Part shown: positions 9,946 to 17,628 of the stretch, one piece after another
How positions within the stretch are numbered: the stretch's first letter is position 1
Layout of the letters: the number at the start of each line of letters is the position of its first letter
Assembly (NCBI RefSeq): GCF_008123425.1
Contig: NZ_VSSS01000050.1
Coordinates: 1-64,000, forward strand
Length of the DNA stretch: 64,000 nucleotides
From: Bradyrhizobium rifense
GTDB taxonomy: Bacteria > Pseudomonadota > Alphaproteobacteria > Rhizobiales > Xanthobacteraceae
Reading direction: 5' to 3'
Position numbers and translations under genes: made by a program
The notes under the pieces: model-generated
The model's input: the letters and a program-made list of their open reading frames with translations, nothing else
What the model was told of the DNA's origin: nothing
Database searches by the model: none

Positions 9946-10032
9946 CGTCATTGCGAGGAGCACTTGCGACGAAGCAATCCAGACTGTCTCTGCGGAGAGA
10001 CTCTTGATTGCTTCGCTTCGCTCGCAATGACG
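9946..10032. repeat. dispersed palindromic repeat, copy 3, between thiE and thiC
   Basis: Same family as 101-180 and 833-912, here with a small insertion in the left arm (GCGAGGAGCACTTGCGACGAAG). It lies inside the thiamine operon and would form a long hairpin in the thiE-thiC spacer. Confidence 0.85.
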
Positions 10033-10052
10033 AGTGAAGAGAGCGAGGCGCA

Positions 10053-10661
10053 TCACGCCGCCTCCGCGGATTGGCCGAGCCATTGCCGCACGCGGGCATC
10101 CGGGTCGGCGTTCTGGGTGACGTCGCTGACGACGGCGATGGAATCGGCGCCCGCCGCAAAGATCTCCGCGGCGTGCTCGAACTTGATGCCGCCGATCGCG
10201 ACCAGTGGGATGCTGCCGATGCGCTTCTTCCATTCCGTGATCTTTGGAATGCCCTGCGGTTCGAAGCGCATCGATTTCAGCGTGGTGAAGAAGATCGGGC
10301 CGAGCGCGACGTAATCGGGTTTTGCCGCGAGCGCGGTTTCAAGCTCGGCGTCGTCGTGGGTGGAGACGCCGAGCGAGAGGCCGGCTTCGCGGATCGCCTT
10401 GAGGTCGGCTTCCGCCAGATCTTCCTGGCCGAGATGCAGGTATTTTGCGCCCGCGACGACCGCGGCGCGCCAATAGTCGTTCACGACCAGCTTGGCCTGC
10501 GTGCCGTTGGTGATGGCCAGCGCATCGGTGACGATCTGCAGGGCCTGCGAGTCGTCGAGGTCCTTCGTGCGCAATTGAATCGTGCCGACGCCGAGCTTGG
10601 TCAGGCGCTCGACCCAGGCGAGGCTGTCGACGACGGGATAAAAACGATCAGGATACGGCAT
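10053..10661 (-). CDS. thiE: thiamine phosphate synthase ThiE
   Basis: 202 residues. ThiE joins HMP pyrophosphate and thiazole phosphate to make thiamine phosphate. The TIM-barrel landmarks are present: QLRTKD for pyrophosphate/Mg binding, VVNDYWRAA, HLGQEDL and GPIFFT. The ATG at 10661 starts MPYPDRFYPV and overlaps the end of thiG by 14 bases, a sign of translational coupling; a TTG 18 bases upstream is the only other in-frame option. Some positions differ from the enterobacterial enzyme (THDDAELETAL, LKSMRFEPQG), typical of the alphaproteobacterial branch that pairs with ThiO. Confidence 0.95.
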   Translation of the reverse strand: MPYPDRFYPVVDSLAWVERLTKLGVGTIQLRTKDLDDSQALQIVTDALAITNGTQAKLVVNDYWRAAVVAGAKYLHLGQEDLAEADLKAIREAGLSLGVSTHDDAELETALAAKPDYVALGPIFFTTLKSMRFEPQGIPKITEWKKRIGSIPLVAIGGIKFEHAAEIFAAGADSIAVVSDVTQNADPDARVRQWLGQSAEAA

Positions 10662-11430
10662 GCCAGAACGGGGTCCCAACGACAGGGGTGGAAGGGGAGG
10701 CGAAGTCGCGGGCGTTCATCAACCCGGCTTCAAACGCGGTGCGGCCGGCATCACAGCCGAGGCGGAAGGCCTTGGCCATCGCGATCGGGTCCGCGGCCTT
10801 TGCGATCGCGGTGTTGAGCAGCACGGCGTCATAGCCGAGCTCAAGCGCCTCGGCCGCGTGCGAGGGCGCGCCGATGCCGGCATCGACCACCAGCGTGATA
10901 TCGGGCAGCCGCTCGCGCATCAGCTTGAGTGCGTCGCGGTTGGTGATGCCTTTCGCGCTGCCGATCGGCGCGGCCCATGGCATCACCACCTTGCAGCCGG
11001 CATCGACCAGCCGGTTTGCGACCGAGAGGTCTTCCGTGCAATAGGGGAATACCTCAAAGCCGTCCTTGATCAGGATGGCGGCGGCTTCGACCAGGCCGAC
11101 GACGTCGGGCTGCAGCGTGTCGTTGTCGGCGATCACTTCGAGCTTGATCCAGGACGTCCCGAACAATTCGCGCGCGAGCTTTGCCGTGGTCACGGCTTCG
11201 CGCACGCTGCGGCAGCCGGCGGTGTTCGGCAGCACGGTGACGTCGAGCTCGCGGATGAGATTCCAGAATGCGTCCCCGGTCTTGCCGCCGGCGGATTCGC
11301 GCCGCAGCGAGACCGTGACGATGTTCGAACCGGAGGCGCGGATCGCGTCCTGCATGATGGCGGGCGAGGGGTAGAGCGCGCTGCCGATGAGCAGGCGCGA
11401 GGCGAAGGTTTTGCCGTAGAAGGTCACCAT
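10648..11430 (-). CDS. thiG: thiazole synthase ThiG
   Basis: 260 residues, the normal family length. ThiG condenses deoxyxylulose phosphate, dehydroglycine (from ThiO) and ThiS thiocarboxylate to the thiazole phosphate. Lys96 in WIKLEVI is the Schiff-base lysine; the phosphate-binding GIGAPSHAAEA block near the end of the barrel is intact. A strong ribosome site (GGGAGG) lies inside the end of thiS, 4 bases after whose stop this gene begins. Fully consistent with the surrounding thiOSGE order. Confidence 0.97.
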   Translation of the reverse strand: MVTFYGKTFASRLLIGSALYPSPAIMQDAIRASGSNIVTVSLRRESAGGKTGDAFWNLIRELDVTVLPNTAGCRSVREAVTTAKLARELFGTSWIKLEVIADNDTLQPDVVGLVEAAAILIKDGFEVFPYCTEDLSVANRLVDAGCKVVMPWAAPIGSAKGITNRDALKLMRERLPDITLVVDAGIGAPSHAAEALELGYDAVLLNTAIAKAADPIAMAKAFRLGCDAGRTAFEAGLMNARDFASPSTPVVGTPFWHAVS

Positions 11431-11434
11431 GTCC

Positions 11435-11632
11435 TCACCCTCCCTGCCGCGGCGTGATGATCTCGATCTCGTCGCCGGCCTTCAGGTGGGTCTCGGCCCA
11501 GCGGCTTTTCGGCACGACGTCGTAATTGAGCGCGATGGCGAAATGCGTGCCTTCGTAGTCGAGCTCGCTGAGCAGCGCGTCGACGCTGGCCGCATTGATC
11601 TCGCGCTGTTCGCCGTTCACGATCACGCGCAT
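11435..11632 (-). CDS. thiS: sulfur carrier protein ThiS
   Basis: 65 residues with the ubiquitin-like fold typical of ThiS (MRVIVNGEQREI, then ending DEIEIITPRQGG). The terminal Gly-Gly is adenylated and converted to a thiocarboxylate that donates sulfur to ThiG. It overlaps the end of thiO by 10 bases and precedes thiG by 4 bases. No thiF or adenylating partner is in this window, so it must be encoded elsewhere. Confidence 0.96.
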   Translation of the reverse strand: MRVIVNGEQREINAASVDALLSELDYEGTHFAIALNYDVVPKSRWAETHLKAGDEIEIITPRQGG

Positions 11633-12633
11633 TGCATCACCTCATTGTCGATCTGGCCGCGCTCGACGAAGTGGAGCGTCAGCTCGGCGAGCGCCGGCGC
11701 GAGCAGGAAGCCGTGGCGGTAGAGCCCGTTGACGCTGATCTTGCCGCCGCGCACGCCGATGCGGGGCAGATTGTCGGGATACGCGGGGCGCAGGCCCGAA
11801 CCGAATTCGACAATGCGGGCCTCGCCGAAGGCCGGATGTACGGCATAGGCGGCGCCCAGCAGCTCCAGCGCCGAGCGGACGCTGACGCCGGTATCCTCGG
11901 CCTCGATCGAGGTCGCGCCCAGCATGAACAGATTGTCCTCGCGCGGGATCACGTAGAGCGGCCAGCGCGGATGGATCAGCCGCACCGGGCGCGAAAGCTG
12001 CACCTCGCCGGTCTCGATCAAAATCATCTCGCCCTTGACGCCGCGCAACTCGGGCTGCTCGTCGCGTGCGCCAAGGCCGCGGCAGTCGATGACGATTCCG
12101 TCCAGATCGCTGGCGGTAACGTCGCTGCCGAACTTGATGGTGCCGCCGGCCGCAACGATGCGCGCGTGCAGTTTCGGCAACACGCGGCGCGGCTCGACAT
12201 GGCCTTCGGTCGGGAAGAACAGTGCATCGCGGAAACGGCCTTCCAGCGACGGCTCGAGCGCGGCTAAGGCCGCTGCATCGAGCCGGCGATGGCCCTCGGT
12301 CATCCGCGCAAAGCGCTCAAAATCGTTGCGCTCGCGCGGATGGGCGACGACGAGCGAGCCGTTGAAGGGGGTGTCCGGCAATTCGCGCCGCCAGATGTCG
12401 AGCGAACGCAGGCCGAGCCGGCTGATGATGGGCTCGGCGACCTCCGCCTCGCAATAAGGTGCGAGCATGCCGCCGGCCCAATGGCTGGTGGCGTCGGTCA
12501 TGCCTGCGTCACTGCGCTCGTGTAGCGTCACGGCATGGCCGGCCTGCGCGAACAACAGCGCCTGCCAGGCTCCGGCTATGCCTGCACCGATGATGGATAC
12601 CGGAGACTCCGGTCGCTTGGTCGTCTGCAACAT
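11623..12633 (-). CDS. thiO: glycine oxidase ThiO (FAD-dependent)
   Basis: 336 residues. A DAO-type flavoenzyme that oxidises glycine to iminoglycine for thiazole synthesis. The FAD-binding GAGIAG motif is at 16-21 and the C-terminal half carries the DAO signature (NGLYRHGFLLAP). First gene of the operon, starting right after the TPP riboswitch. The use of ThiO rather than the radical enzyme ThiH fits an aerobic alphaproteobacterium. Confidence 0.95.
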   Translation of the reverse strand: MLQTTKRPESPVSIIGAGIAGAWQALLFAQAGHAVTLHERSDAGMTDATSHWAGGMLAPYCEAEVAEPIISRLGLRSLDIWRRELPDTPFNGSLVVAHPRERNDFERFARMTEGHRRLDAAALAALEPSLEGRFRDALFFPTEGHVEPRRVLPKLHARIVAAGGTIKFGSDVTASDLDGIVIDCRGLGARDEQPELRGVKGEMILIETGEVQLSRPVRLIHPRWPLYVIPREDNLFMLGATSIEAEDTGVSVRSALELLGAAYAVHPAFGEARIVEFGSGLRPAYPDNLPRIGVRGGKISVNGLYRHGFLLAPALAELTLHFVERGQIDNEVMQCA

Positions 12634-12640
12634 CCCTGTC

Positions 12641-12750
12641 CCTTCGCCGGCATGACCCGGATCAGGTTCAAAGGGTCACCGCGGTCCTGGGCCTTCTGAC
12701 CCATTTAGCGGTATCTCAGCTCCTCCTCGGAGCACCCCTCGGAACGGCTC
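12641..12750 (-). promoter_or_regulatory. TPP riboswitch (THI element)
   Basis: On the minus strand the leader contains the two diagnostic blocks: CTGAGAtaccgc near the 5' side and ACCCTTTGAACCTGATCCGG close to the 3' side, separated by a variable stem. These form the pyrimidine- and pyrophosphate-sensing helices of the TPP aptamer. The element ends only about 8-10 bases before the thiO ATG, so control by hiding the ribosome site (GGGACAGGG) is likelier than transcription termination. Confidence 0.97.
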
Positions 12751-12775
12751 TAATGTAGGCTAGTGACGGCTGGTG

Positions 12776-13315
12776 TCAACGCATGTTCCCGGGAACCTGC
12801 GCCCGCGCGTTGCGGATGTGCTGGGCGAGCTTGCGATGCGGCGGCGCGCCGAACATCGGCTGCGGATTGCCGTTTGGCTCGAGTTGAGGCTCGAAGCTCG
12901 CCTGTCGAATGGCCTGCTGGCGCTGGTGCTTTGCAACGTAGTAATAGCCGCCCGCGAAATAACGCACGGCGCGGTCGTGATCGCCGTTGGCGGCGTGATA
13001 GGCGCCGGCGAGATATTTGACCGCATAGGTGAGGTTGGTGTTGGGGTCGCGCAGGCCGGCGGCATCGCCGGTGTAGCCAAGGCCGCGGGCGGTCGCGAGC
13101 TTGATCTGCATCATCCCGATCGCGCCGCCACGGCCGACCAGGCCAGGCTGATAGCGGCTCTCGCGCATGATGACGCGATGCACCAGCGCCTCCGGCACGC
13201 CGTTGGCGCGCGCATGCATGGCGACCATCTCGGTATAGTCGGCCTGGCCCGCGAATGCGGCCTGCGGCGACACCAGTCCGGCCGCGACGAACGCGGCGAT
13301 GCGTAAAATTTTCAT
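12776..13315 (-). CDS. periplasmic lytic transglycosylase (SLT domain)
   Basis: 179 residues. A signal peptide (1-22, ending AAFAG) leads into a Slt-type goose-lysozyme-like domain. Glu52 in RESRYQPGLV is the catalytic acid; GAIGMMQIKLATAR and NLTYAVKYLAGAYHA are the following family motifs, and the YFAGGYY block closes the fold. It cleaves the MurNAc-GlcNAc bond in peptidoglycan, releasing anhydro-muropeptides. The tail beyond residue 140 is basic and probably disordered. Single gene, transcribed away from the zinc-ribbon gene. Confidence 0.9.
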   Translation of the reverse strand: MKILRIAAFVAAGLVSPQAAFAGQADYTEMVAMHARANGVPEALVHRVIMRESRYQPGLVGRGGAIGMMQIKLATARGLGYTGDAAGLRDPNTNLTYAVKYLAGAYHAANGDHDRAVRYFAGGYYYVAKHQRQQAIRQASFEPQLEPNGNPQPMFGAPPHRKLAQHIRNARAQVPGNMR

Positions 13316-13563
13316 CAGATATCCCGGACGTCCTGAGTGGCAATTTTTAAGCGACCTGCGCCGTTTGCCGTTAGGCCTCCCGAACGCGGCGATGATGTGG
13401 CCAAACGCCGCCGCTCGCGATTTCGCGGCGCAGAGCCGTGGTTACGACTCAATGCTGGCGCAGGAGTTCCTCAGGCGGACACGCGCGTCGCGACAGCAAG
13501 CCTGTCTAGTCGCGCGGGCCCTCGAAAGCGAGTATGAAGCGCCTGCGAAACGGGAGAGGTGCC

Positions 13564-13779
13564 ATGACAAAAACAACCATGGTCAACACCCACGGCAGCG
13601 ACATTCCCCGACAGAACCCATGTGCCCAGTGCGGCGCGCCGATCGCGCAGCCCGACTGGATCGAGCCGGGCGAGGGGCGGGTCTCCTATCTCTGGACTTG
13701 CCATGCCTGCAACTATCGCTTCGAGGCGATCGCGATCTTCGACGAGCCCGCAGTCGCGTATCCGCCGCTCGCGGCTTAA
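13564..13779 (+). CDS. small zinc-ribbon protein
   Basis: 71 residues. Two CxxC pairs (Cys20/Cys23 in CAQCG and Cys46/Cys49 in CHACN) form a single zinc ribbon. The function is unknown; similar short proteins are common in Bradyrhizobium. Start at 13564 is supported by GGGAGAGG 4 bases upstream, rather than an ATG 30 bases earlier. The stop codon TAA at 13777-13779 overlaps, in the palindrome TTAA, the stop codon of the convergent histidine kinase. Confidence 0.75.
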   Translation: MTKTTMVNTHGSDIPRQNPCAQCGAPIAQPDWIEPGEGRVSYLWTCHACNYRFEAIAIFDEPAVAYPPLAA

Positions 13780-15113
13780 GCGGCGGCTTGCGCCGAAAGC
13801 CTCGGCTGCTGCCACACCGGCAATTGCATCCGCACGATCAGCCCGTGCGGCTGGCGGTCGTGCAGCGACAGCTCGCCGCCATGGGCGAGCGTGATCGCGC
13901 GCGCGATCGACAGGCCGAGGCCGAAGCCGGTGGAATCGTCCATGGTGCGCGCATCGTCGCCGCGCACGAACGGCTCCAGCATCTCCTGCTTGCGCGCGTC
14001 CGAAATGCCGGGGCCGTCATCCTCGACGTCGATGACGAGTTTTGTGCTGTCTACATCGAGGCGGATCGTCACCTCGGCGCCGAAGCGCACCGCGTTCTCG
14101 ACCAGATTGGTGACGCCGCGATGCAGATCGTCGGGACGTGCCGCGGCGGTCGCCGATGACGGGCCGTCATAGTGCACGACATGGCCCATGTCGCCGAACT
14201 GGTGGGCGATCAGCTGCAGCGTGCTCGCGATGTCGACCAGCGTGATCGCCTCGATCTTGCGGTCGTTGCGCAGCAGCGACAGCACGCTTTCCAGCATCGA
14301 GCGCATCTGGTCGAGATCGATCAGCATGCGCTTGCGGTTGCCCTCGTCCTCGATGAACTCGGCGCGCAGGCGCAGCCGCGTGATCGGCGTGCGCAGATCG
14401 TGGCTGATCGCAGCCAGCATGCGGGTGCGATCCGACATCAGCCGCCCGATCCGCTCATGCATGCGGTTGAGCGCGCGGGCCACGGAGCGGATCTCCTCCG
14501 GGCCGCGCTCGGGCAGGGGTTCGGAGGTGCCGTCGAGGCTGAAATCCTCGGCGGCCTTGGCAAAGGACGACAACGGCGTCGCCAGCGCACGTGCCGCCCA
14601 CAGGCCGAGCACGCTGATGGAGATGAACGCGGTCATCAGCGTCACCAGCCATGGCGCGCCCCAGAACCAGGGACGCGGACCGTTCTCGACATGGCCGGCG
14701 ATCGTGGTGCCGTCAGGCAAGACCACGCCAATGCGGTGGGCATCGCCCTCCGGCGCGAGCTGCACCACCTTGTAGCCGCGGCCGAGATGGCGGCGGAGCC
14801 CGTGCAGGTGCTGGCTTTCGCTGTCCTCGACCACCGTCGCCGTGCCCGGCGCCGATATCTCGATGTTGAGCTTCGGGAAGGCGCGCGCGATATCTGCGGC
14901 GAGACGCGGCCGATCGTCCGGCCTGGCCGAGCCGAGCAGCAGCGCCGCATCCAGCAATTGCGGAGCGCCGTCCGGCGGCGTGTCCGGACGATCGGGCCGG
15001 CTGATCAGGAAGGCGGTGGTGACGACGAGATGCAGCGCGACGGTCGAGGCCAGCACCAGCGCGGCGATCTGCCCGCCGATGCCCTTGAGGTGGAAGAACC
15101 CGAACGGCCTCAT
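13776..15113 (-). CDS. two-component sensor histidine kinase (EnvZ-like architecture)
   Basis: 445 residues. Two membrane segments (about 13-37 and 152-175) bracket a periplasmic sensor domain of about 110 residues; a HAMP linker follows (177-230). The phosphoacceptor is His238 in AISHDLRTPITR, followed by the ATPase with N340 (NLVENAV), DDGPGI (365-370) and the GFGLGLSIA G2 box. It would autophosphorylate and act on the adjacent OmpR-family regulator. The signal is unknown. It starts 15 bases after the regulator gene's stop. Confidence 0.93.
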   Translation of the reverse strand: MRPFGFFHLKGIGGQIAALVLASTVALHLVVTTAFLISRPDRPDTPPDGAPQLLDAALLLGSARPDDRPRLAADIARAFPKLNIEISAPGTATVVEDSESQHLHGLRRHLGRGYKVVQLAPEGDAHRIGVVLPDGTTIAGHVENGPRPWFWGAPWLVTLMTAFISISVLGLWAARALATPLSSFAKAAEDFSLDGTSEPLPERGPEEIRSVARALNRMHERIGRLMSDRTRMLAAISHDLRTPITRLRLRAEFIEDEGNRKRMLIDLDQMRSMLESVLSLLRNDRKIEAITLVDIASTLQLIAHQFGDMGHVVHYDGPSSATAAARPDDLHRGVTNLVENAVRFGAEVTIRLDVDSTKLVIDVEDDGPGISDARKQEMLEPFVRGDDARTMDDSTGFGLGLSIARAITLAHGGELSLHDRQPHGLIVRMQLPVWQQPRLSAQAAA

Positions 15114-15128
15114 CGTCTTAACGCCCCG

Positions 15129-15869
15129 TCAGTTGCTCAGGGGCGTCGTAACCGCTTCCGTTCTGGGCGTAAACAAATAACCGCCGGAGCGCACTGTCTT
15201 GATGATGGTGGGATCGGCCGGATTGGGCTCGATCTTGCGGCGGATGCGGCTGACCAGCACGTCGATCGAGCGTTCGAACGAGCCGGTGTTGCGGCCCTGC
15301 GTGAGGTCGAGCAGGCTGTCACGCGACAGCACGCGGCCGGGACGCTCGCAGAACGTCCTGAGCAGGTCGAACTCGGCGCTGGTCACCGCAACGCGCGCGC
15401 CTTCCGGATTGCGCAGCTCGCGCAGCCGCAGGTCGATGCGCCAGCCTTCGAAGGCGAGCGTGGAGGCGCCCTCGATCGAGCTCGCGGCCTGTGCGGAGGC
15501 CTGGCGCCGCAGCACCGCGTTGATGCGGGCGAGCAGCTCGCGCGGGTTGAACGGTTTCGGCAGATAATCGTCCGCGCCCATCTCGAGGCCGACGATGCGA
15601 TCGACGTCCTCGCCGCGCGCGGTCAGCATGATGATCGGCGTCTGTGCCTCCGAGCGCACCTTGCGGCACAGGCTGAGACCGTCCTCGCCCGGCAGCATGA
15701 CGTCGAGGATGATGAGATCAACGCGGTGGTCGGCCATGGCACGCGACATCTCGCGGCCGTCGCTCACAGCGGTAACGTTGCAGGAGTTGTTGCGGAGATA
15801 TTTCGCAATCAACGTCCGGGTTTCGCGGTCGTCTTCGACGACCAGGATGTTGGGAGAGAGGTTGGCCAT
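15129..15869 (-). CDS. OmpR-family response regulator
   Basis: 246 residues. Receiver domain (about 8-120) with acidic pair E12-D13/D14, phospho-acceptor Asp56 in LIILDVMLP, Thr83 (MLTAR) and Lys105 (LPKPF). A C-terminal winged helix (about 145-235) carries the usual TSAEFDLLRTF and SIDVLVSRIRRKIE recognition-helix elements. First gene of a two-gene operon with its kinase. The ATG at 15869 has no strong ribosome site, but no better in-frame start fits the receiver fold. Confidence 0.93.
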   Translation of the reverse strand: MANLSPNILVVEDDRETRTLIAKYLRNNSCNVTAVSDGREMSRAMADHRVDLIILDVMLPGEDGLSLCRKVRSEAQTPIIMLTARGEDVDRIVGLEMGADDYLPKPFNPRELLARINAVLRRQASAQAASSIEGASTLAFEGWRIDLRLRELRNPEGARVAVTSAEFDLLRTFCERPGRVLSRDSLLDLTQGRNTGSFERSIDVLVSRIRRKIEPNPADPTIIKTVRSGGYLFTPRTEAVTTPLSN

Positions 15870-16049
15870 GCGCTTTGTTTGTCCAAGATTCGGGCCAAAA
15901 GGCGAAGATTTTTGTTTCAGTTTGTTTCCGAATGTATTTCCGCAACACCCCGCAACGACTGGGTCGTTATACGGCAAGGTCTCGTTAAGCCCGTTAACCA
16001 TACCGTGGGGCAGTCGCGTACGAAACCCCGCAAAAACCACGGTGCACTC

Positions 16050-16634
16050 ATGACCTCGATTTCGGCGGCCTCCGCCGGTAATTACCAGTCGCCGCTGCAG
16101 AAGCTGCAGCAGGAATTGCAATCTGAAGTATCCGACGGGACGATCTCCTCCTCGGACCAGTCCGCGCTCACGACCGCCCTGCAGGACATCGACACGTCGC
16201 TCCAGCAGAGCAAGTCGAGCGATCAGTCCAGCGGCACCAAGCCGTCCAAGGACGGCCTGAAGTCGAAGATCGACGATCTCATCTCCAACGAGGTCTCGAA
16301 CGGGACGCTGACGTCGGTCCAGGCCGACGAGCTGAAGGGCGTGTTTCAGTCCGCCTTCGGCAAAGGGCCCGGTGGTCCCGGCGGCGCGCATGGTGCAGGC
16401 GGCCCGCCGCCCGGACCGCCGCCCTCGGACGACAGCTCGTCTTCGGATTCGTCGTCGACGGACTCGACGAGCAGCAGCTCGACGGATTCCAGCACGGCGA
16501 AAATCCTCGAGCAATTCCTCCAGGCCCTGCAGCAATCGCAGTCCTCGTCGAGCTCGTCCTACAGTGCGAACGGCACGACGAGCTCTTCAAGCAGCACGGA
16601 CATCTCCGCGCTTCTGATCGACTACCAGAGCTGA
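16050..16634 (+). CDS. Ser-rich low-complexity protein with two helical repeats
   Basis: 194 residues, no signal peptide. Residues 1-110 hold two similar units, SDGTISSSDQSALTTALQDI and SNGTLTSVQADELKGVFQSA, each a short Asp/Asn-Gly loop followed by a helix, resembling EF-hand or dockerin-like units. A Gly/Pro segment (GKGPGGPGGAHGAGGPPPG) and a long Ser/Asp/Thr tract follow, then a short helix. I do not recognise a family; comparable low-complexity proteins occur in other Bradyrhizobium genomes. It is divergent from the two-component operon across 180 bases. The ATG at 16050 lacks a strong ribosome site, which lowers confidence in the exact start. Confidence 0.65.
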   Translation: MTSISAASAGNYQSPLQKLQQELQSEVSDGTISSSDQSALTTALQDIDTSLQQSKSSDQSSGTKPSKDGLKSKIDDLISNEVSNGTLTSVQADELKGVFQSAFGKGPGGPGGAHGAGGPPPGPPPSDDSSSSDSSSTDSTSSSSTDSSTAKILEQFLQALQQSQSSSSSSYSANGTTSSSSSTDISALLIDYQS

Positions 16635-16703
16635 CCTGAGCGACGCGGGTCGGCGCGTTCCTCGCCGCGATCGTGCTACATCCCAGGGCGCAAGATCGTC
16701 GGC

Positions 16704-16731
16704 GAGGAACTGTGCATCTCGCACGTTCCTC
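16704..16731. repeat. hairpin downstream of the Ser-rich gene
   Basis: GAGGAAC and GTGC pair with GCAC and GTTCCTC around an ATCTC loop, with one bulged base. There is no T-run, so it is not a clear terminator; it may stabilise the transcript end or be an inverted operator. Confidence 0.45.
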
Positions 16732-16790
16732 GACAGGAACTTTCCTCGCAACGCAGCGCCATAATGGCGCGACGAAATTGCCGCAGCTTA

Positions 16791-16815
16791 GGAACTGCGA
16801 GTGATCGTGGCTGTT
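16791..16815 (+). promoter_or_regulatory. putative EcfG (general stress) promoter for the PRC-barrel gene
   Basis: GGAAC at 16791-16795, then 16 bases, then TGTT at 16812-16815. The alphaproteobacterial EcfG consensus is GGAAC-N16/17-CGTT, so one base of the -10 part differs. It lies 38 bases before the ATG of the PRC-barrel gene. Confidence 0.5.
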
Positions 16816-16853
16816 CTCTCCACATGCGTTTTCTGCTGAAGGAGAGGACAACA

Positions 16854-17402
16854 ATGTTGATGAAATCGATCGCCGCCGGTCTTGCCGGCACCGCTTTGCT
16901 TGCGACCGTTGCGTTTGCGCAAAACCCCACCGCCACCACCGACAAGTCGCCAACCGCGGCCACCACCGCGACGACGACCACCACGACCGCTTCGGGCGAG
17001 TGGCGCGCGTCGAAAATGGCCGGCTTGAAGATCTACAACGACGCCAACGAGAGCATCGGCTCGATCAACGACCTGCTGATGGACAAGAGCGGCGCCGTGA
17101 AGATCGCGGTCATCGGCGTCGGCGGCTTCCTCGGCATGGGCGAGCATCTCGTCGCGGTGCCGTATGAGAAGCTGAAATTCGTCAACGAGGCAGTTGCCTA
17201 TACCGGCGCGGCCGGCACCGGCGCGACGCCGGGCACCAGGCCGGCTGCGACCACGACCACCGGCGCTGCGACCGGCACCGAGAAGACCACGACGACCACG
17301 ACCACAGCGTCGTCCTCGTCGAAGTGGTATCCGGATCACGCCGTGTTCAATGCGACCAAGGACGAGCTGAAGAACATGCCCGAGTTCAAGTACTCGGAGT
17401 AG
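16854..17402 (+). CDS. exported PRC-barrel domain protein
   Basis: 182 residues. Signal peptide (1-22, ending AFAQN), then a Thr/Ala-rich linker, a PRC-barrel domain (about 49-115: EWRASKMAGLKIYNDANE, IGSINDLLMDKSGAVK, VVVGVGGFLGMGEH-like core) and a second Thr-rich stretch before the C-terminus. PRC-barrels are small beta barrels in diverse proteins; envelope-located versions like this are often stress induced. GGAG at 16841-16844 sets the ATG at 16854; upstream in-frame starts would spoil the signal peptide. It is followed by a clear terminator and is a single-gene unit. Confidence 0.88.
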   Translation: MLMKSIAAGLAGTALLATVAFAQNPTATTDKSPTAATTATTTTTTASGEWRASKMAGLKIYNDANESIGSINDLLMDKSGAVKIAVIGVGGFLGMGEHLVAVPYEKLKFVNEAVAYTGAAGTGATPGTRPAATTTTGAATGTEKTTTTTTTASSSSKWYPDHAVFNATKDELKNMPEFKYSE

Positions 17403-17428
17403 TGCGGATCGCGTGATGGCCTAAACGA

Positions 17429-17470
17429 AGCGCGCCCGGTTTTCACCGGGCGCGCTGTCGTGTCTTTTTT
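17429..17470 (+). terminator. intrinsic terminator after the PRC-barrel gene
   Basis: An 11-bp GC-rich stem (AGCGCGCCCGG / CCGGGCGCGCT) with a 6-base loop, then GTCGTGTC and TTTTTT. Confidence 0.85.
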
Positions 17471-17494
17471 CACTCCCGTCATTGTGGGGTGTTG

Positions 17495-17602
17495 ACCCTC
17501 ACCCTGAGGAGCGCGCCTCTTGCGCGCGTCTCGAAGGGCGAGGCCACCGGCCGGGCCTTCATCCTTCGAGACGCTTGCTTCGCAAGCTCCTCAGGATGAG
17601 GA
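17495..17602. repeat. dispersed repeat of the CCTTCGAGACG family, copy 3 (diverged)
   Basis: CCCTCACCCTGAGGAGCGCG, then GCGTCTCGAAGGG, and in the other arm ATCCTTCGAGACGC and CTCCTCAGGATGAGG: an inverted element related to 4799-4905 with a different centre. Confidence 0.75.
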
Positions 17603-17628
17603 GTTGGCAGTGTGGTCGAGGCTTCGCC

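Noticed and set aside
14172..16634. 820-codon plus-strand frame across the two-component genes
   Set aside because: Only its last 194 codons (from 16050) look like a gene; the rest is antisense to the kinase and regulator.
16704..16727. GGAAC-N13-CGTT as an EcfG promoter
   Set aside because: Spacing of 13 is too short for the consensus of 16-17; the string is part of a hairpin.
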